NCBI GenBank assembly: GCA_963839645.1
Contig: CAWIVZ010000008.1
Span: forward strand, 930,001-994,000
From: PALSA-911 sp963839645
GTDB lineage: Bacteria > Pseudomonadota > Alphaproteobacteria > Acetobacterales > Acetobacteraceae
Reading direction: 5' to 3'
DNA length: 64,000 bases
A program made the position numbers and the translations under genes. How positions within the stretch are numbered: the stretch's first letter is position 1; each line of letters opens with the position of its first letter. Shown piece after piece: positions 34,450 to 43,326 of the stretch. The notes beneath the pieces were generated by a model. It did not search any database. It saw only the letters and a program-made list of their open reading frames with translations, and was not told where the DNA came from.

Positions 34450-35961
34450 TCAGAAGGGTTCGATCAGCCGCTTGCGCCGGTTGCGCGGAGGTGGCGGCGG
34501 CGAGGTGGCCAGGGTGTTGAGCAGCACCGCGCGCGTGTCGGCGGGGTCGATCACGTCGTCGTACTGAAACCGTGCCGCGGCCTCCAGCGACGTGTTGGCC
34601 CGCTTGAGCTCCGCCGTCAGCCGCGCGTGCATCGACGCCCGCGCGGCCTCGTCGGTTTCCGCGTCCAGTTCCCGGCGATAGATGATGTTGACCGCGCCTT
34701 CCAGACCCATGCCGCCGAACTCGGCCGTCGGCCAGGCGACGAGGATCGACGGATGCAACGGACGCGATCCCATGACGTAGTAGCCAAGGCCATAGGCCTT
34801 GCGCAGCACCACGGTCATCACCGGAATGTCGGCGTTGGCGAGTGCGGTCAGGATGCGCGCGCTGCGGCGAACCAGGCCGGTCTTCTCGACCTCCGGCCCC
34901 ACCATCAGGCCCGGCGTGTCGCACAGCACGAGCAGAGGCAGGTCGAAAGCATCGCAGACCTGAATGAAGTGCGCCGCCTTGTCGGACGCCGGTCCGTCGA
35001 TCGCGCCGGCGCGGACCATCGGCTGGTTGGCGATCACGCCCACCGCGCGGCCGCCGATGCGGATCAGCGCCGTGACCATCGACCGGCCGTAGCCGGCCTT
35101 CAGTTCCATCACGCTGTCGCGGTCGGCGAGCAGCGACACCACGCGCCGCACGTCGTATGCGCGGCGCGGGTTGGTTGGCACGATGTCGCGCAGCGCCGCC
35201 TGGTCGGCGGCCTCCCCCGGTGCGGCGGGGGGACCGAAATAACCGAGATACTGTTTGGCCATGGCCACCGCCTCGGCGCAGTCATCCACCAGCAGATCGA
35301 TCACGCCGGAAGCGGCATGAACCGCGGCCGGCCCGATTTCCTCCGGCGTCAGTTTCAGGCCCAGCGCCGCCTCGACCAGCGGCGGCCCGGCCATGCCCAT
35401 GGTGGAGCTTCGGAGCGCGATCAGCGCGTCGCACATCCCGGCGAGGTTCGCCTGCCCGGCGAAGGCCCGGCCGGGCAGAATGCCGACGGTCGGCACCAGC
35501 CCCGACAATCGCGCGAAAACCACGAAGGTGTCGGACGGCCCGCGCCCCTCCACGCGCATGTCGTGCGGCCTGGCGCCGCCGCCGTCCAGCCAGCAGACCA
35601 CGGGCAGACGATGCGCCTCGGCGTGGGCGAACATGCGTGCCGTCTTGGCGTGGTTCACCGCGCTCTGGGTGCCGGCGTAGACGGTATAGTCGTATCCGAC
35701 GAAATCGATCGGACGGCCATCGACCCGCCCGGTGCCCATCACCACGCCGTCCGCCGCGCCGGCCATGCCCGGCACCGCGGGGCGCGCCAGGCCGCCATAT
35801 TCGACGAAGCTGCCGGCATCCAGCAGGGCCGCCACGGCCTCGCGCACCGTCCACCGGCCGCGCCCGTGCTGGCGTTCCACCGCCACCGCCCGGGCATCGT
35901 CCTGAACCGCGGCGCGGGCCCGCAGCACCTGTTCCAGAAGCGGGTCCGGCTCGCCGGTCAT
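34450..35961 (-). CDS. Acyl-CoA carboxylase carboxyltransferase subunit 1
   Basis: 503 aa of the AccD/PccB-like biotin-dependent carboxyltransferase family. Motifs are GQANLAGMCDALI in the N-lobe, and GRAVGVIANQP and LVLCDTPGLMVGPEVE in the C-lobe, with the CoA-binding and carboxybiotin-binding crotonase-like folds. It should transfer CO2 from biotin to an acyl-CoA. No biotin carboxylase or biotin carrier protein gene is nearby. ATG at 35959-35961 overlaps the CoA-ligase stop (ATGA). Confidence 0.88.
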   Translation of the reverse strand: MTGEPDPLLEQVLRARAAVQDDARAVAVERQHGRGRWTVREAVAALLDAGSFVEYGGLARPAVPGMAGAADGVVMGTGRVDGRPIDFVGYDYTVYAGTQSAVNHAKTARMFAHAEAHRLPVVCWLDGGGARPHDMRVEGRGPSDTFVVFARLSGLVPTVGILPGRAFAGQANLAGMCDALIALRSSTMGMAGPPLVEAALGLKLTPEEIGPAAVHAASGVIDLLVDDCAEAVAMAKQYLGYFGPPAAPGEAADQAALRDIVPTNPRRAYDVRRVVSLLADRDSVMELKAGYGRSMVTALIRIGGRAVGVIANQPMVRAGAIDGPASDKAAHFIQVCDAFDLPLLVLCDTPGLMVGPEVEKTGLVRRSARILTALANADIPVMTVVLRKAYGLGYYVMGSRPLHPSILVAWPTAEFGGMGLEGAVNIIYRRELDAETDEAARASMHARLTAELKRANTSLEAAARFQYDDVIDPADTRAVLLNTLATSPPPPPRNRRKRLIEPF

Positions 35962-37556
35962 GCCAGGCGCTCGCGCTTGAACCGCAGCCCCGTCGACAGG
36001 CCGTCCCAGGTATCCGGTGTTCGCCCCTCGGCCCGCAGCCGATGCTTCTCGACCTTCTGCGTCGGGGTTTTCGGCAGTTCATCGACGAAACGGACGTAGC
36101 GCGGCACCATGAAATGCGGCAGCCGCGGGCGCAGGAATTCGACCAGCGCGGTCGCGTTGAGCGCCTGCTCCGGAACCAGGGCGGCGATGGCCATCACCTC
36201 GTCCTCGCCGTATTCGCTCTGCACCCCCACCACGGCCGCCTCGCGCACGGCGGGATGCGCCAGGATCTCCCGCTCCACCTCGAACGAGGAAATGTTCTCG
36301 CCACGCCGCCGGATCGCATCCTTCAGGCGGTCGACGAAGTAGAACGTCCCGTCGGCGTCCATCCGGAAGGCGTCGCCGGTATGGAACCAGCCGTTGCGCC
36401 AGGCGCGCGCCGTCGCCTCGGGATTGCGGTGATAGCCGCCGTTCATCGCCCATGGCATGTCGGTCCGCACGATCAGCTCGCCGACGTCTCCCGGGGCAAG
36501 TTCGCAGTCGTTCTCATCGACCACCCGCGCCTGCACGCCCGCGCGAAGCTCGCCGCAGCTGCCGGGCTTGGCCGGGTTCGGCCCGGAGAAGATCGGGCAC
36601 GACACCTCGGTCATGTTGAAGGTGGTGTAGACGTCCACCCCGAACCGCTCGGTGAAGACCCTGGCATCGTCGGCCAGCGGCACCATCGTGACGGCACGCA
36701 GGCCATGGCCGCGATCGCCGGCCGATACCGGCTCCTTCATCAGAAAGGGCGTCATCGCGCCGAGCAGCGTCAGCACGGTCGTGCCGGTCGCGCGTATCGT
36801 CTGCCAGAATGTCTGTGTGCGGAATGAATCCACCACCGCGACCGAGGCGCCCTTGACCAGCATCCGGTAGACCGCGCCGGTGCCGCCGGCATGGAACAGC
36901 GGCAGATTGGCCATGCCGCGATCGGTCTCGGTCACGAAGTGGAACGCCATGGAGGTCGACCACAGGTGCAGATAGGAAGACAGCACGCCTTTCGACGGTC
37001 CCGTCGTGCCGGAGGTGTAGATCACGCTCTGCAGATCCCATGGCGCGATCGGCCGGTCCGGGTCGGCGGGGTCGCCATCCGCGGCGCTCAGCACGGCGGC
37101 GTCGATCGTATCGAACGCCAGGCTGGCGTTGGCCGGCCCGACCACGATGCCGCGGCGGAGCGCGCCCGCCGGCAGCGCGGCGAGCCGGTCCGCCAGGCCG
37201 CCATGCAGGACGATCAGCGACGCCCCTAAATCCGCGACGACATGCGCCAGCAGCGCGCCCCGATAGGCCGTGTTGACCGGCACATAGACCGCCCCGATAT
37301 AGTTGAGCGCGAACCACACGGTCACCGCGTCCGGCCCGTTCGGCAGCCAGGACAGGACCAGTTCGCCCTGACGCACGCCCAACCGCTGCAGCGCGGCGGC
37401 GGCGCGGCGCACCCGGGCATGCAGTTCGCCATAGGTCCAGCTCTCGCCGCTTTCGAACACGGCGAACACCTTGCCGGGACGCTCCGCGGCGTGCCGGTCC
37501 AGGATCGCGCGAAGCACGCAGCGATCGACGGCCGGCATCTTCGGATCGAGGTGCAT
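35958..37556 (-). CDS. AMP-dependent acyl-CoA ligase
   Basis: 532 aa of the ANL superfamily: VIYTSGTTGPSKGV (P-loop), TTFNMTEVS, WFHTGDAFRMD, the hinge DRLKDAIRRRGENISS and the catalytic lysine in TPTQKVEKHRLR. It activates an unknown carboxylic acid to its CoA thioester. Sitting between two carboxyltransferase genes, it probably feeds their acyl-CoA substrate. The ATG at 37554-37556 is 8 bp from the stop of the second carboxyltransferase; an alternative ATG is codon 7. A longer frame to 38072 is antisense-like. Confidence 0.88.
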   Translation of the reverse strand: MHLDPKMPAVDRCVLRAILDRHAAERPGKVFAVFESGESWTYGELHARVRRAAAALQRLGVRQGELVLSWLPNGPDAVTVWFALNYIGAVYVPVNTAYRGALLAHVVADLGASLIVLHGGLADRLAALPAGALRRGIVVGPANASLAFDTIDAAVLSAADGDPADPDRPIAPWDLQSVIYTSGTTGPSKGVLSSYLHLWSTSMAFHFVTETDRGMANLPLFHAGGTGAVYRMLVKGASVAVVDSFRTQTFWQTIRATGTTVLTLLGAMTPFLMKEPVSAGDRGHGLRAVTMVPLADDARVFTERFGVDVYTTFNMTEVSCPIFSGPNPAKPGSCGELRAGVQARVVDENDCELAPGDVGELIVRTDMPWAMNGGYHRNPEATARAWRNGWFHTGDAFRMDADGTFYFVDRLKDAIRRRGENISSFEVEREILAHPAVREAAVVGVQSEYGEDEVMAIAALVPEQALNATALVEFLRPRLPHFMVPRYVRFVDELPKTPTQKVEKHRLRAEGRTPDTWDGLSTGLRFKRERLA

Positions 37557-37564
37557 CGGCGTCC

Positions 37565-39169
37565 TCAAACAGGAATGATGGAACGGAATTTGGGCGGCAG
37601 GTGGTTGTCGCGCCGCGCCGGCGCGCGATCCAGGATGTCGATCAGGTGGCGGCGCGTGTCGCGCGGATCGATCACGTCGTCGACGCCGAACCCCTCCGCC
37701 GCCCGCAGCGGATCGACCTTGGCGCGGATGCCGTCGATGATCGCCTGGCGTGCCGCGCCGGGATCCGGGGCGTGTTCGAATTTCCGGCGATAGGCGACAT
37801 CGACCGACCCCTCGATCGACATGGCGCAGATCTCCGCGGTAGGCCACGCCAGGCAGGCGTCGGCGCCGAAGCTGCGGCCGCCGCACATGGCGAAATAGCC
37901 GAAGCCATAGCCCTTGCGCAGAACGACCGAAATCCGCGGCACGGTGGCATGGCCGAGCTCGTGCACCAGTTTGGCGCTGCGCCGGCCCAGCATGCTGCGC
38001 TCGGCCGACGAGCCGATCGAGAAGCCCGGCACGTCGACCAGGTAGATCAGCGGCAGTCCGAACGCATCGCACATCGCGACGAAATGGGCGCCCTTCTCGC
38101 AGGCCGGCGCGTCCAGCATGCCGCCCAGCCGTTGCGGCTGGTTGGCAATGAAACCGACAGGACGGCCGGCGAGACGGGCGAAACTGGTCACCAGATTGGC
38201 GGCGAACCGCGGCTTGATCTCGAACGTGCTATCGCGATCGGCGATGGCTGCGATGACGCGGCGCACGTCATAGCCCTTGCGCGTGTTGGCCGGCACGATG
38301 TCGAGCAGCGCCTCCTCCCGCCGGTCCGGCGGATCGTCCGTCGGCAGCACCGGCAGGGCGCAGCGGGCGTTGCCCGGCAGGTACGACAGGAAGCGGCGAA
38401 CGGCCGCCAGCGCCGCCTCCTCGCTGTCGCAGGCGAGGTCGGCGAGCCCCTGCCGGCCGGCCTGGATATCCGCGCCGCCCATCTCCTGCGCGTCGAAATC
38501 CTCGCCGATGCCGGCCTTGACGAGAGCCGGGCCGGCCAGCCCCATGGTGGACTGGCCGCGCACCATGACGACGAAATCCGCCATCCCGGCATAGTTGGTC
38601 GGGCCGGCGAAACCGGCGCCGAGCATGGCCGCCACCATCGGCACCCAGCCGGACATCCGCGCGACATCGTGGAACATGGGGTTGGCATTGGCGAAATGCC
38701 GTAAATCCTGGCCGTCCTGAATACGATGGCCACCGCCATCGAGCAGCAGAACCAGCGGCAGGCCCTGCTGCAGCGCCTGCGCCACCGCGCGCCGCAGCTT
38801 GGCGCTGCCCAGCACGCCGCTGCTGCCGCCGAACACCGTGAAATCCTGCGCCGCGACGATCGCCCAGCGTCCGTCGATGCGGGCCGCGCCGGTGATCATG
38901 CCGTCCGCGGGAGCACGCTCCCCCAGTGCCTCGTCGCGCACCAGTCCACCCATCTCGGTGAAGGTGCCGGCGTCGCACAGCAGCGCCAGCCTTTCCCGCG
39001 CGGTGAATGCGGCGCGCTTGCGCTGGCGCGCGACCGCCTCCGGCCGGCTGTCGTCCGTCAACTCGCGCCGGGCCGCCTCCACCGCGGCCAGACGCTCGCG
39101 GCTGTCGGCGTCAACCGCTATGCGCCGGGTCGATCCATCGCTCGCCCGCGCGTCACCAAGGCTCGTCAT
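37565..39169 (-). CDS. Acyl-CoA carboxylase carboxyltransferase subunit 2
   Basis: 534 aa, paralogous to the gene at 34450-35961. Landmarks are FTARERLALLCDAGTFTEMG, DFTVFGGSSGVLGSAKLRR, GPTNYAGMADFVVMV and LIYLVDVPGFSIGSSAE. The ATG at 39167-39169 overlaps the TetR stop by 4 bp (ATGA), so the regulator and the three enzymes form one operon. Either the two carboxyltransferases form one heteromeric enzyme or they act on different acyl-CoAs; the sequence does not decide. Confidence 0.88.
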   Translation of the reverse strand: MTSLGDARASDGSTRRIAVDADSRERLAAVEAARRELTDDSRPEAVARQRKRAAFTARERLALLCDAGTFTEMGGLVRDEALGERAPADGMITGAARIDGRWAIVAAQDFTVFGGSSGVLGSAKLRRAVAQALQQGLPLVLLLDGGGHRIQDGQDLRHFANANPMFHDVARMSGWVPMVAAMLGAGFAGPTNYAGMADFVVMVRGQSTMGLAGPALVKAGIGEDFDAQEMGGADIQAGRQGLADLACDSEEAALAAVRRFLSYLPGNARCALPVLPTDDPPDRREEALLDIVPANTRKGYDVRRVIAAIADRDSTFEIKPRFAANLVTSFARLAGRPVGFIANQPQRLGGMLDAPACEKGAHFVAMCDAFGLPLIYLVDVPGFSIGSSAERSMLGRRSAKLVHELGHATVPRISVVLRKGYGFGYFAMCGGRSFGADACLAWPTAEICAMSIEGSVDVAYRRKFEHAPDPGAARQAIIDGIRAKVDPLRAAEGFGVDDVIDPRDTRRHLIDILDRAPARRDNHLPPKFRSIIPV

Positions 39170-39819
39170 GGCGTTTCCTTCCGCAGCACGCGCTCGAACA
39201 GCGCGATCAGATCCAGTTCCGCCACGCGCAGCCGCTTCTCGTCGCCATCCGTCAGGAACTGGACCGCAACGCCGCGCACCGACGCGAATATCAAGGCGGC
39301 GTAACGATCCGGTTCGATCGCCGGGTCGACCTCGCCCAGCGCCTGGGCGTCGGCGATCGCGCCGGCAAATCCGGCATGGAAGGTCTGGCCGAGCGCCGCC
39401 ATGCGCGGCCGCAGCCCGGGGATCATTCCGCCGGCATCGGCATACAGGTGATGCAGGGCGCGCGTCGCCTCCGGCCCCCCGACCGCGCCATCGAGATGCT
39501 GGGAAATGCGGGCGGCGATCTCGGCCATGCCACGCCTGCCTTGCAGCCGCTCGGCGAGCCGGCGGTGAAACCATACTTCGATCTGCAGCACGACGGCCTC
39601 GAGGAACCGCAGCTTGCTGCCGAACCGTTCCGCCGGCAGCCCGCGGCTGTAACCGGCTGCCTCGCCGATCTGGGCCAGGCTGGTGCCGCCGGTGCCTTGC
39701 GCCGCGATCAGCTTGATGCCTGCGGCGATCAGGCGCCGGTCGGACTCGGCACGCCGCGCCTCCTGCGTCAGCCGCGGGGGACGGTGCATCGTGGGGACGG
39801 GGGCCATGGCGGATGACAT
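39166..39819 (-). CDS. TetR/AcrR family regulator
   Basis: 217 aa if it starts at ATG 39817-39819. The helix-turn-helix runs through LIAAGIKLIAAQGTGGTSLA and IGEAAGYSRGLPAERFGSK. I prefer this start to the one at 39852 because the longer version would place the start inside the palindrome at 39823-39844. Two later ATGs (39807, 39789) are also possible. It is the first gene of the carboxyltransferase/CoA-ligase operon and diverges from the branched-chain-type ABC transporter operon, so it likely controls both. Confidence 0.85.
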   Translation of the reverse strand: MSSAMAPVPTMHRPPRLTQEARRAESDRRLIAAGIKLIAAQGTGGTSLAQIGEAAGYSRGLPAERFGSKLRFLEAVVLQIEVWFHRRLAERLQGRRGMAEIAARISQHLDGAVGGPEATRALHHLYADAGGMIPGLRPRMAALGQTFHAGFAGAIADAQALGEVDPAIEPDRYAALIFASVRGVAVQFLTDGDEKRLRVAELDLIALFERVLRKETP

Positions 39820-39822
39820 GTT

Positions 39823-39844
39823 ACTTGCTCGTTGACCAGCAAGT
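39823..39844. promoter_or_regulatory. Palindromic TetR operator candidate
   Basis: ACTTGCT-N8-AGCAAGT gives perfect 7-bp arms in the 80-bp gap between the TetR start and the ABC transporter operon. The size and position are typical of a TetR-family operator controlling both directions. Confidence 0.65.
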
Positions 39845-39899
39845 GCTACCATGCGTTCAGACGGCCGGCAATCGGGCGATAAAAAGCGTCGGGGAAGAA

Positions 39900-40775
39900 A
39901 TGGATCTGGACATCATCCCGAGTGGGCTTGCGGCCGGCAGCCTGTATGCGCTGGTCGCGGTCGGCTTCAATATCCTCTACCGCCCGACCAACGTGTTCAA
40001 TTTCGCCCAGGGCGACCTCGTGATGCTGGGCGCCATGACGAGCGCCAGCGCGATCGCCGCGGGGTTTCCCTGGTTCGCCGCGTTGCTCGCCGCGGCCGGG
40101 TTGGTCGGGGTCATTGGCCTGGCCGAAAATGTGGTCGCCGTGGCGCCGGTCGTGCGCCGCTCGTCGGTCAGCCATGCCTGGATCATATCGACGCTCGCCT
40201 ACTCCCTGATCATCGACAACCTGGTCGGCCATGTCTGGGGACCCGACCCGATCCGCGTCGATCCGCCCTGGCCGTTCTCGGTCACCAGTTTCATGCTCGC
40301 CGGTATGCGGACCAGTTCGTATCAACTGGCACTGATCGTGATGACCGGCGTGATGATCCTGGGGATCGAGCAGTTCTACCGCACGCGCGCCGGCAAGGCG
40401 GTGCGCGCCGTGGCCGAGGACCGCGACGCCGCCTTGCTGCGCGGCATCAACCCCGATGCGCTCAGCCGATGGTCGTTCTTCCTCGGCGCCGGCTTCGCCG
40501 CGATGACCGGGCTGCTGGCCTCGCCGACGATGTATGCCTCCACCCAGCTCGGCCCGTCGCTGCTGGTGAAGGGGTTCGAGGCGGCGGCGGTCGGCGGCAT
40601 CGGCAACAACCGTGGCGCGCTGATCGCCGGCTGGATCCTCGGCCTGGCCGAGGCGTTCGGCGGCTCGGTGCTGTCGCCCGGCTATCAGGCGGCCTCCACC
40701 TTCGTGTTGCTGCTGGTGATCCTGCTGATCCAGCCGCGCGGCCTGTTCGGTGCGCCGGAGATGCGCAGTGTCTGA
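39900..40775 (+). CDS. Branched-chain-type ABC transporter permease (LivH-like)
   Basis: 291 aa with eight or so membrane helices. GSLYALVAVGFNILYRPTN and NFAQGDLVMLGA are the LivH hallmarks, and AVAEDRDAALLRGINPDALS is the ATPase-contact loop. It forms half of the channel with the LivM part of the next gene. The ATG at 39900 is chosen; an upstream open frame overlaps the TetR operator. Confidence 0.93.
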   Translation: MDLDIIPSGLAAGSLYALVAVGFNILYRPTNVFNFAQGDLVMLGAMTSASAIAAGFPWFAALLAAAGLVGVIGLAENVVAVAPVVRRSSVSHAWIISTLAYSLIIDNLVGHVWGPDPIRVDPPWPFSVTSFMLAGMRTSSYQLALIVMTGVMILGIEQFYRTRAGKAVRAVAEDRDAALLRGINPDALSRWSFFLGAGFAAMTGLLASPTMYASTQLGPSLLVKGFEAAAVGGIGNNRGALIAGWILGLAEAFGGSVLSPGYQAASTFVLLLVILLIQPRGLFGAPEMRSV

Positions 40776-42591
40776 GCACATCGTCGCCGCGCCGCGGCAG
40801 CAGGTTCGCGCGTCGGGATGGCTGGCCTTCGCGACGGCGGCGGGGCTCGTGCTGGTCTTTCCGATCGTTGCCCACAGCGACTACCGGCTGTATCTCGGCA
40901 CCCAGGTGGCGATCTATCTGCTGGTCGCGATGGGGCTCAATCTGCTCAGCGGCTATGCCGGCCAGCCGTCGCTGTGCCATGGCGCGCTGCTGGCCGTCGG
41001 CGGCTATGTCACCGCGCTCGCCACCACCGATCACGGCTGGAGCTTCTGGCCGGCGGCGCTGGCCAGCATGGGACTGACCGCCGCCGCCGGGGCGTTGATC
41101 GCGCTGCCGGCGTTCCGGGTCTCCGCCTGGTATTTCGCCCTCATCACCCTGGCTTTCGCCGATGTCGTCGGCGGCATGCTGGTCGAGTGGGGCGGTCTGA
41201 CCCACTCCTTCGCCGGCGTCGTCGGCATCCCGATGCCGGCCCTGCTCGGCCATACGCTGTCGGCCGCCGAATTGTTCTGGCTGGTCTCGGCGGTGGACAT
41301 CGCCTGCTTCCTGATGATCGCCAACCTGATCCGCGGCCGCTTCGGCCGCGGCTTCGCGGCGCTGCGCGACAACGAACCCGCAGCGCGCGCCAGCGGCATC
41401 TCGCTGATCGGGCTGAAGATGTTCGCCTTTGTCGTCAGCGCCGCCATCACCGGCCTCGCCGGGGCGTTCTACGCCGTGCAGAAGACCGTGATCACGCCGG
41501 ACGATTTCACGCCGGAGGTGTCGATCTTCTTCCTCGTCGTCGTCGTTCTGGGCGGCAGCGGCCGCCTGTGGGGCCCATTGATCGGCACGCTCGCCTTCTT
41601 CGTGGTGCCCGAACTGCTGACCAGCCTGCAATCCTGGCGCCTGCTGATCTACGGCATCGTGCTGCTCGCGCTCATGCTTTTCGCCCCCCATGGGCTGGAG
41701 GGCACGTTGCGGTCCGCATGGCGCAAGCTGATCCGGCCGCGCGACGCGCGTCCGGCAACGGCGCCGGAGGCCACGGCCGCCCCGGCCGGCGAGGCCGGCC
41801 GGGACGGCATGGCGGTAACGATCACCGGCCTGGTGAAGCGGTTCGGAGGCGTCACGGCGCTGGACAACATCGATCTCCAGATCGAGGCCGGCAGCGTCCA
41901 CGCCATCGTCGGGCCGAACGGTTCCGGCAAGACCACGATGCTGAACATGATCTGCGGCTTCTTCAAACCGGACGAGGGCTCGATCCGGCTGGACGCCACG
42001 GACGTCGTCGGCCGCGCCACCGCCCGCATCGCCCGGCTCGGCGTCGGGCGCACGTTCCAGACGCCGAAGCTGCTGCCGGAACTGAGCGCCACCGCCAACG
42101 CGATGCTCGGCGCCTATGCCGCCGAGCGCGCCAGCACCGCGGAGGTGGCGATCTGGGCGCCCCGCGCCGCCCGCGAACATGCGTCGCTGTCGGCCCGGGC
42201 GCGGTATTTCCTCGGCTTCGTCGGTCTCGGCGACCGGGTGAACGAGCCGGCCGGCGAGCTTCCGCACGGCCAGCAGCGCCTGGCCGAGATCGCCCGCGCC
42301 CTGATGGGCCAGCCACGGCTGCTGCTGCTCGACGAACCCGCCGCCGGGCTGTCGCTGTCGGAGATCGACCGCCTGGGCGCCCTGATCCGATCGATCGCCG
42401 GCCTCGGGGTCACCGTCGTCATCGTCGAGCATCACCTCGACCTGGTCGCCGATATCTGCCGTCGCGTCACCGTGCTCGACCGCGGGCGCGTGCTGGCCGA
42501 GGGCACGCCCGATAGCGTGTTCCGCGATCCCGCGGTGGTCAGCGCCTATATGGGCGTCCGGCCGCTCGCCGACGCACAGGTGCCGGCGTGA
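40768..42591 (+). CDS. LivM-LivG fusion: branched-chain-type permease with C-terminal ATPase
   Basis: 607 aa from a GTG at 40768, overlapping the LivH stop by 8 bp. Residues about 10-320 form a LivM-type permease (MGLNLLSGYAGQPSLCHGAL, ALRDNEPAARASGISLIGLK). After a Pro/Ala-rich linker an ABC ATPase of LivG type follows, with VGPNGSGKTTMLNMICG (Walker A), LPHGQQRLAEIARAL (signature, with HGQQ replacing SGGQ) and LLLLDEPAAGLS (Walker B). Such fusions occur in several proteobacteria. No ATG start exists in frame near the beginning. Confidence 0.9.
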   Translation: MSEHIVAAPRQQVRASGWLAFATAAGLVLVFPIVAHSDYRLYLGTQVAIYLLVAMGLNLLSGYAGQPSLCHGALLAVGGYVTALATTDHGWSFWPAALASMGLTAAAGALIALPAFRVSAWYFALITLAFADVVGGMLVEWGGLTHSFAGVVGIPMPALLGHTLSAAELFWLVSAVDIACFLMIANLIRGRFGRGFAALRDNEPAARASGISLIGLKMFAFVVSAAITGLAGAFYAVQKTVITPDDFTPEVSIFFLVVVVLGGSGRLWGPLIGTLAFFVVPELLTSLQSWRLLIYGIVLLALMLFAPHGLEGTLRSAWRKLIRPRDARPATAPEATAAPAGEAGRDGMAVTITGLVKRFGGVTALDNIDLQIEAGSVHAIVGPNGSGKTTMLNMICGFFKPDEGSIRLDATDVVGRATARIARLGVGRTFQTPKLLPELSATANAMLGAYAAERASTAEVAIWAPRAAREHASLSARARYFLGFVGLGDRVNEPAGELPHGQQRLAEIARALMGQPRLLLLDEPAAGLSLSEIDRLGALIRSIAGLGVTVVIVEHHLDLVADICRRVTVLDRGRVLAEGTPDSVFRDPAVVSAYMGVRPLADAQVPA

Positions 42592-43313
42592 CGGCGCGGC
42601 TCCAGGTCGAGGCGATCGATGTCGGCTACGGCCATGTGGGCGTGCTGCAGCAGGTCAGCATCGATGTTCCCGCCGGCAGCATCGTCGCCCTGGTCGGCAG
42701 CAACGGCGCCGGCAAGAGCACCCTGCTGCGCGCCATCTCCGGCCTGCTGAAGCCGAGCCGTGGCCGCATCGTGCTCGACGGCGCCGACATCGCCGGCCTG
42801 CGCCCGGACCGCATCGTGGATGCCGGCGTGCTGCATGTCGCCGAGGGGCGCCGGCTTTTCCGCCAGCAGAGCGTGGCCGACAATCTGGAACTCGGCCTCT
42901 ACGGATCCCGCCTCGGCCGCGCCGGCGAGGACGAACGCTACCGGCTGGTGTTCGACCTGTTCCCGATCCTCGGCGAGCGCCGGCAATCGCGCGCCGGCGT
43001 GCTGTCGGGCGGCCAGCAGCAGATGCTGGCGATCGCCCAGGCGCTGATGCGCGATCCGCGGGTGCTGATGCTCGACGAGCCCTCGCTCGGCCTGGCGCCG
43101 GTCATCGTCGACCAGGTGCTGGACGTGATCGTCCGTCTGCGCGCCGCCGGAACGACCATCGTGCTTGTCGAGCAGATGGTGGAACGCGCCCTGGAAATCG
43201 CCGACTATGCCTACGTGTTGCAGAATGGCCGGATCGCCGGTCACGGTCCGGCGGCCACGTTGGCGGCCAGCGACCTCGTCAAGAATGCCTATATCGGCAC
43301 AGGACATGGTTAG
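42588..43313 (+). CDS. Branched-chain-type ABC transporter ATP-binding protein (LivF-like)
   Basis: 241 aa, GTG start overlapping the preceding stop (GTGA). Walker A is VGSNGAGKSTLLRAISG, the LivF-specific VAEGRRLFRQQSVADNLELG follows, the signature is LSGGQQQMLAIAQAL, and Walker B is VLMLDEPSLGLAP. It pairs with the ATPase half of the LivM-LivG fusion. Confidence 0.93.
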   Translation: MTARLQVEAIDVGYGHVGVLQQVSIDVPAGSIVALVGSNGAGKSTLLRAISGLLKPSRGRIVLDGADIAGLRPDRIVDAGVLHVAEGRRLFRQQSVADNLELGLYGSRLGRAGEDERYRLVFDLFPILGERRQSRAGVLSGGQQQMLAIAQALMRDPRVLMLDEPSLGLAPVIVDQVLDVIVRLRAAGTTIVLVEQMVERALEIADYAYVLQNGRIAGHGPAATLAASDLVKNAYIGTGHG

Positions 43314-43326
43314 GGGAGAAACGAAC

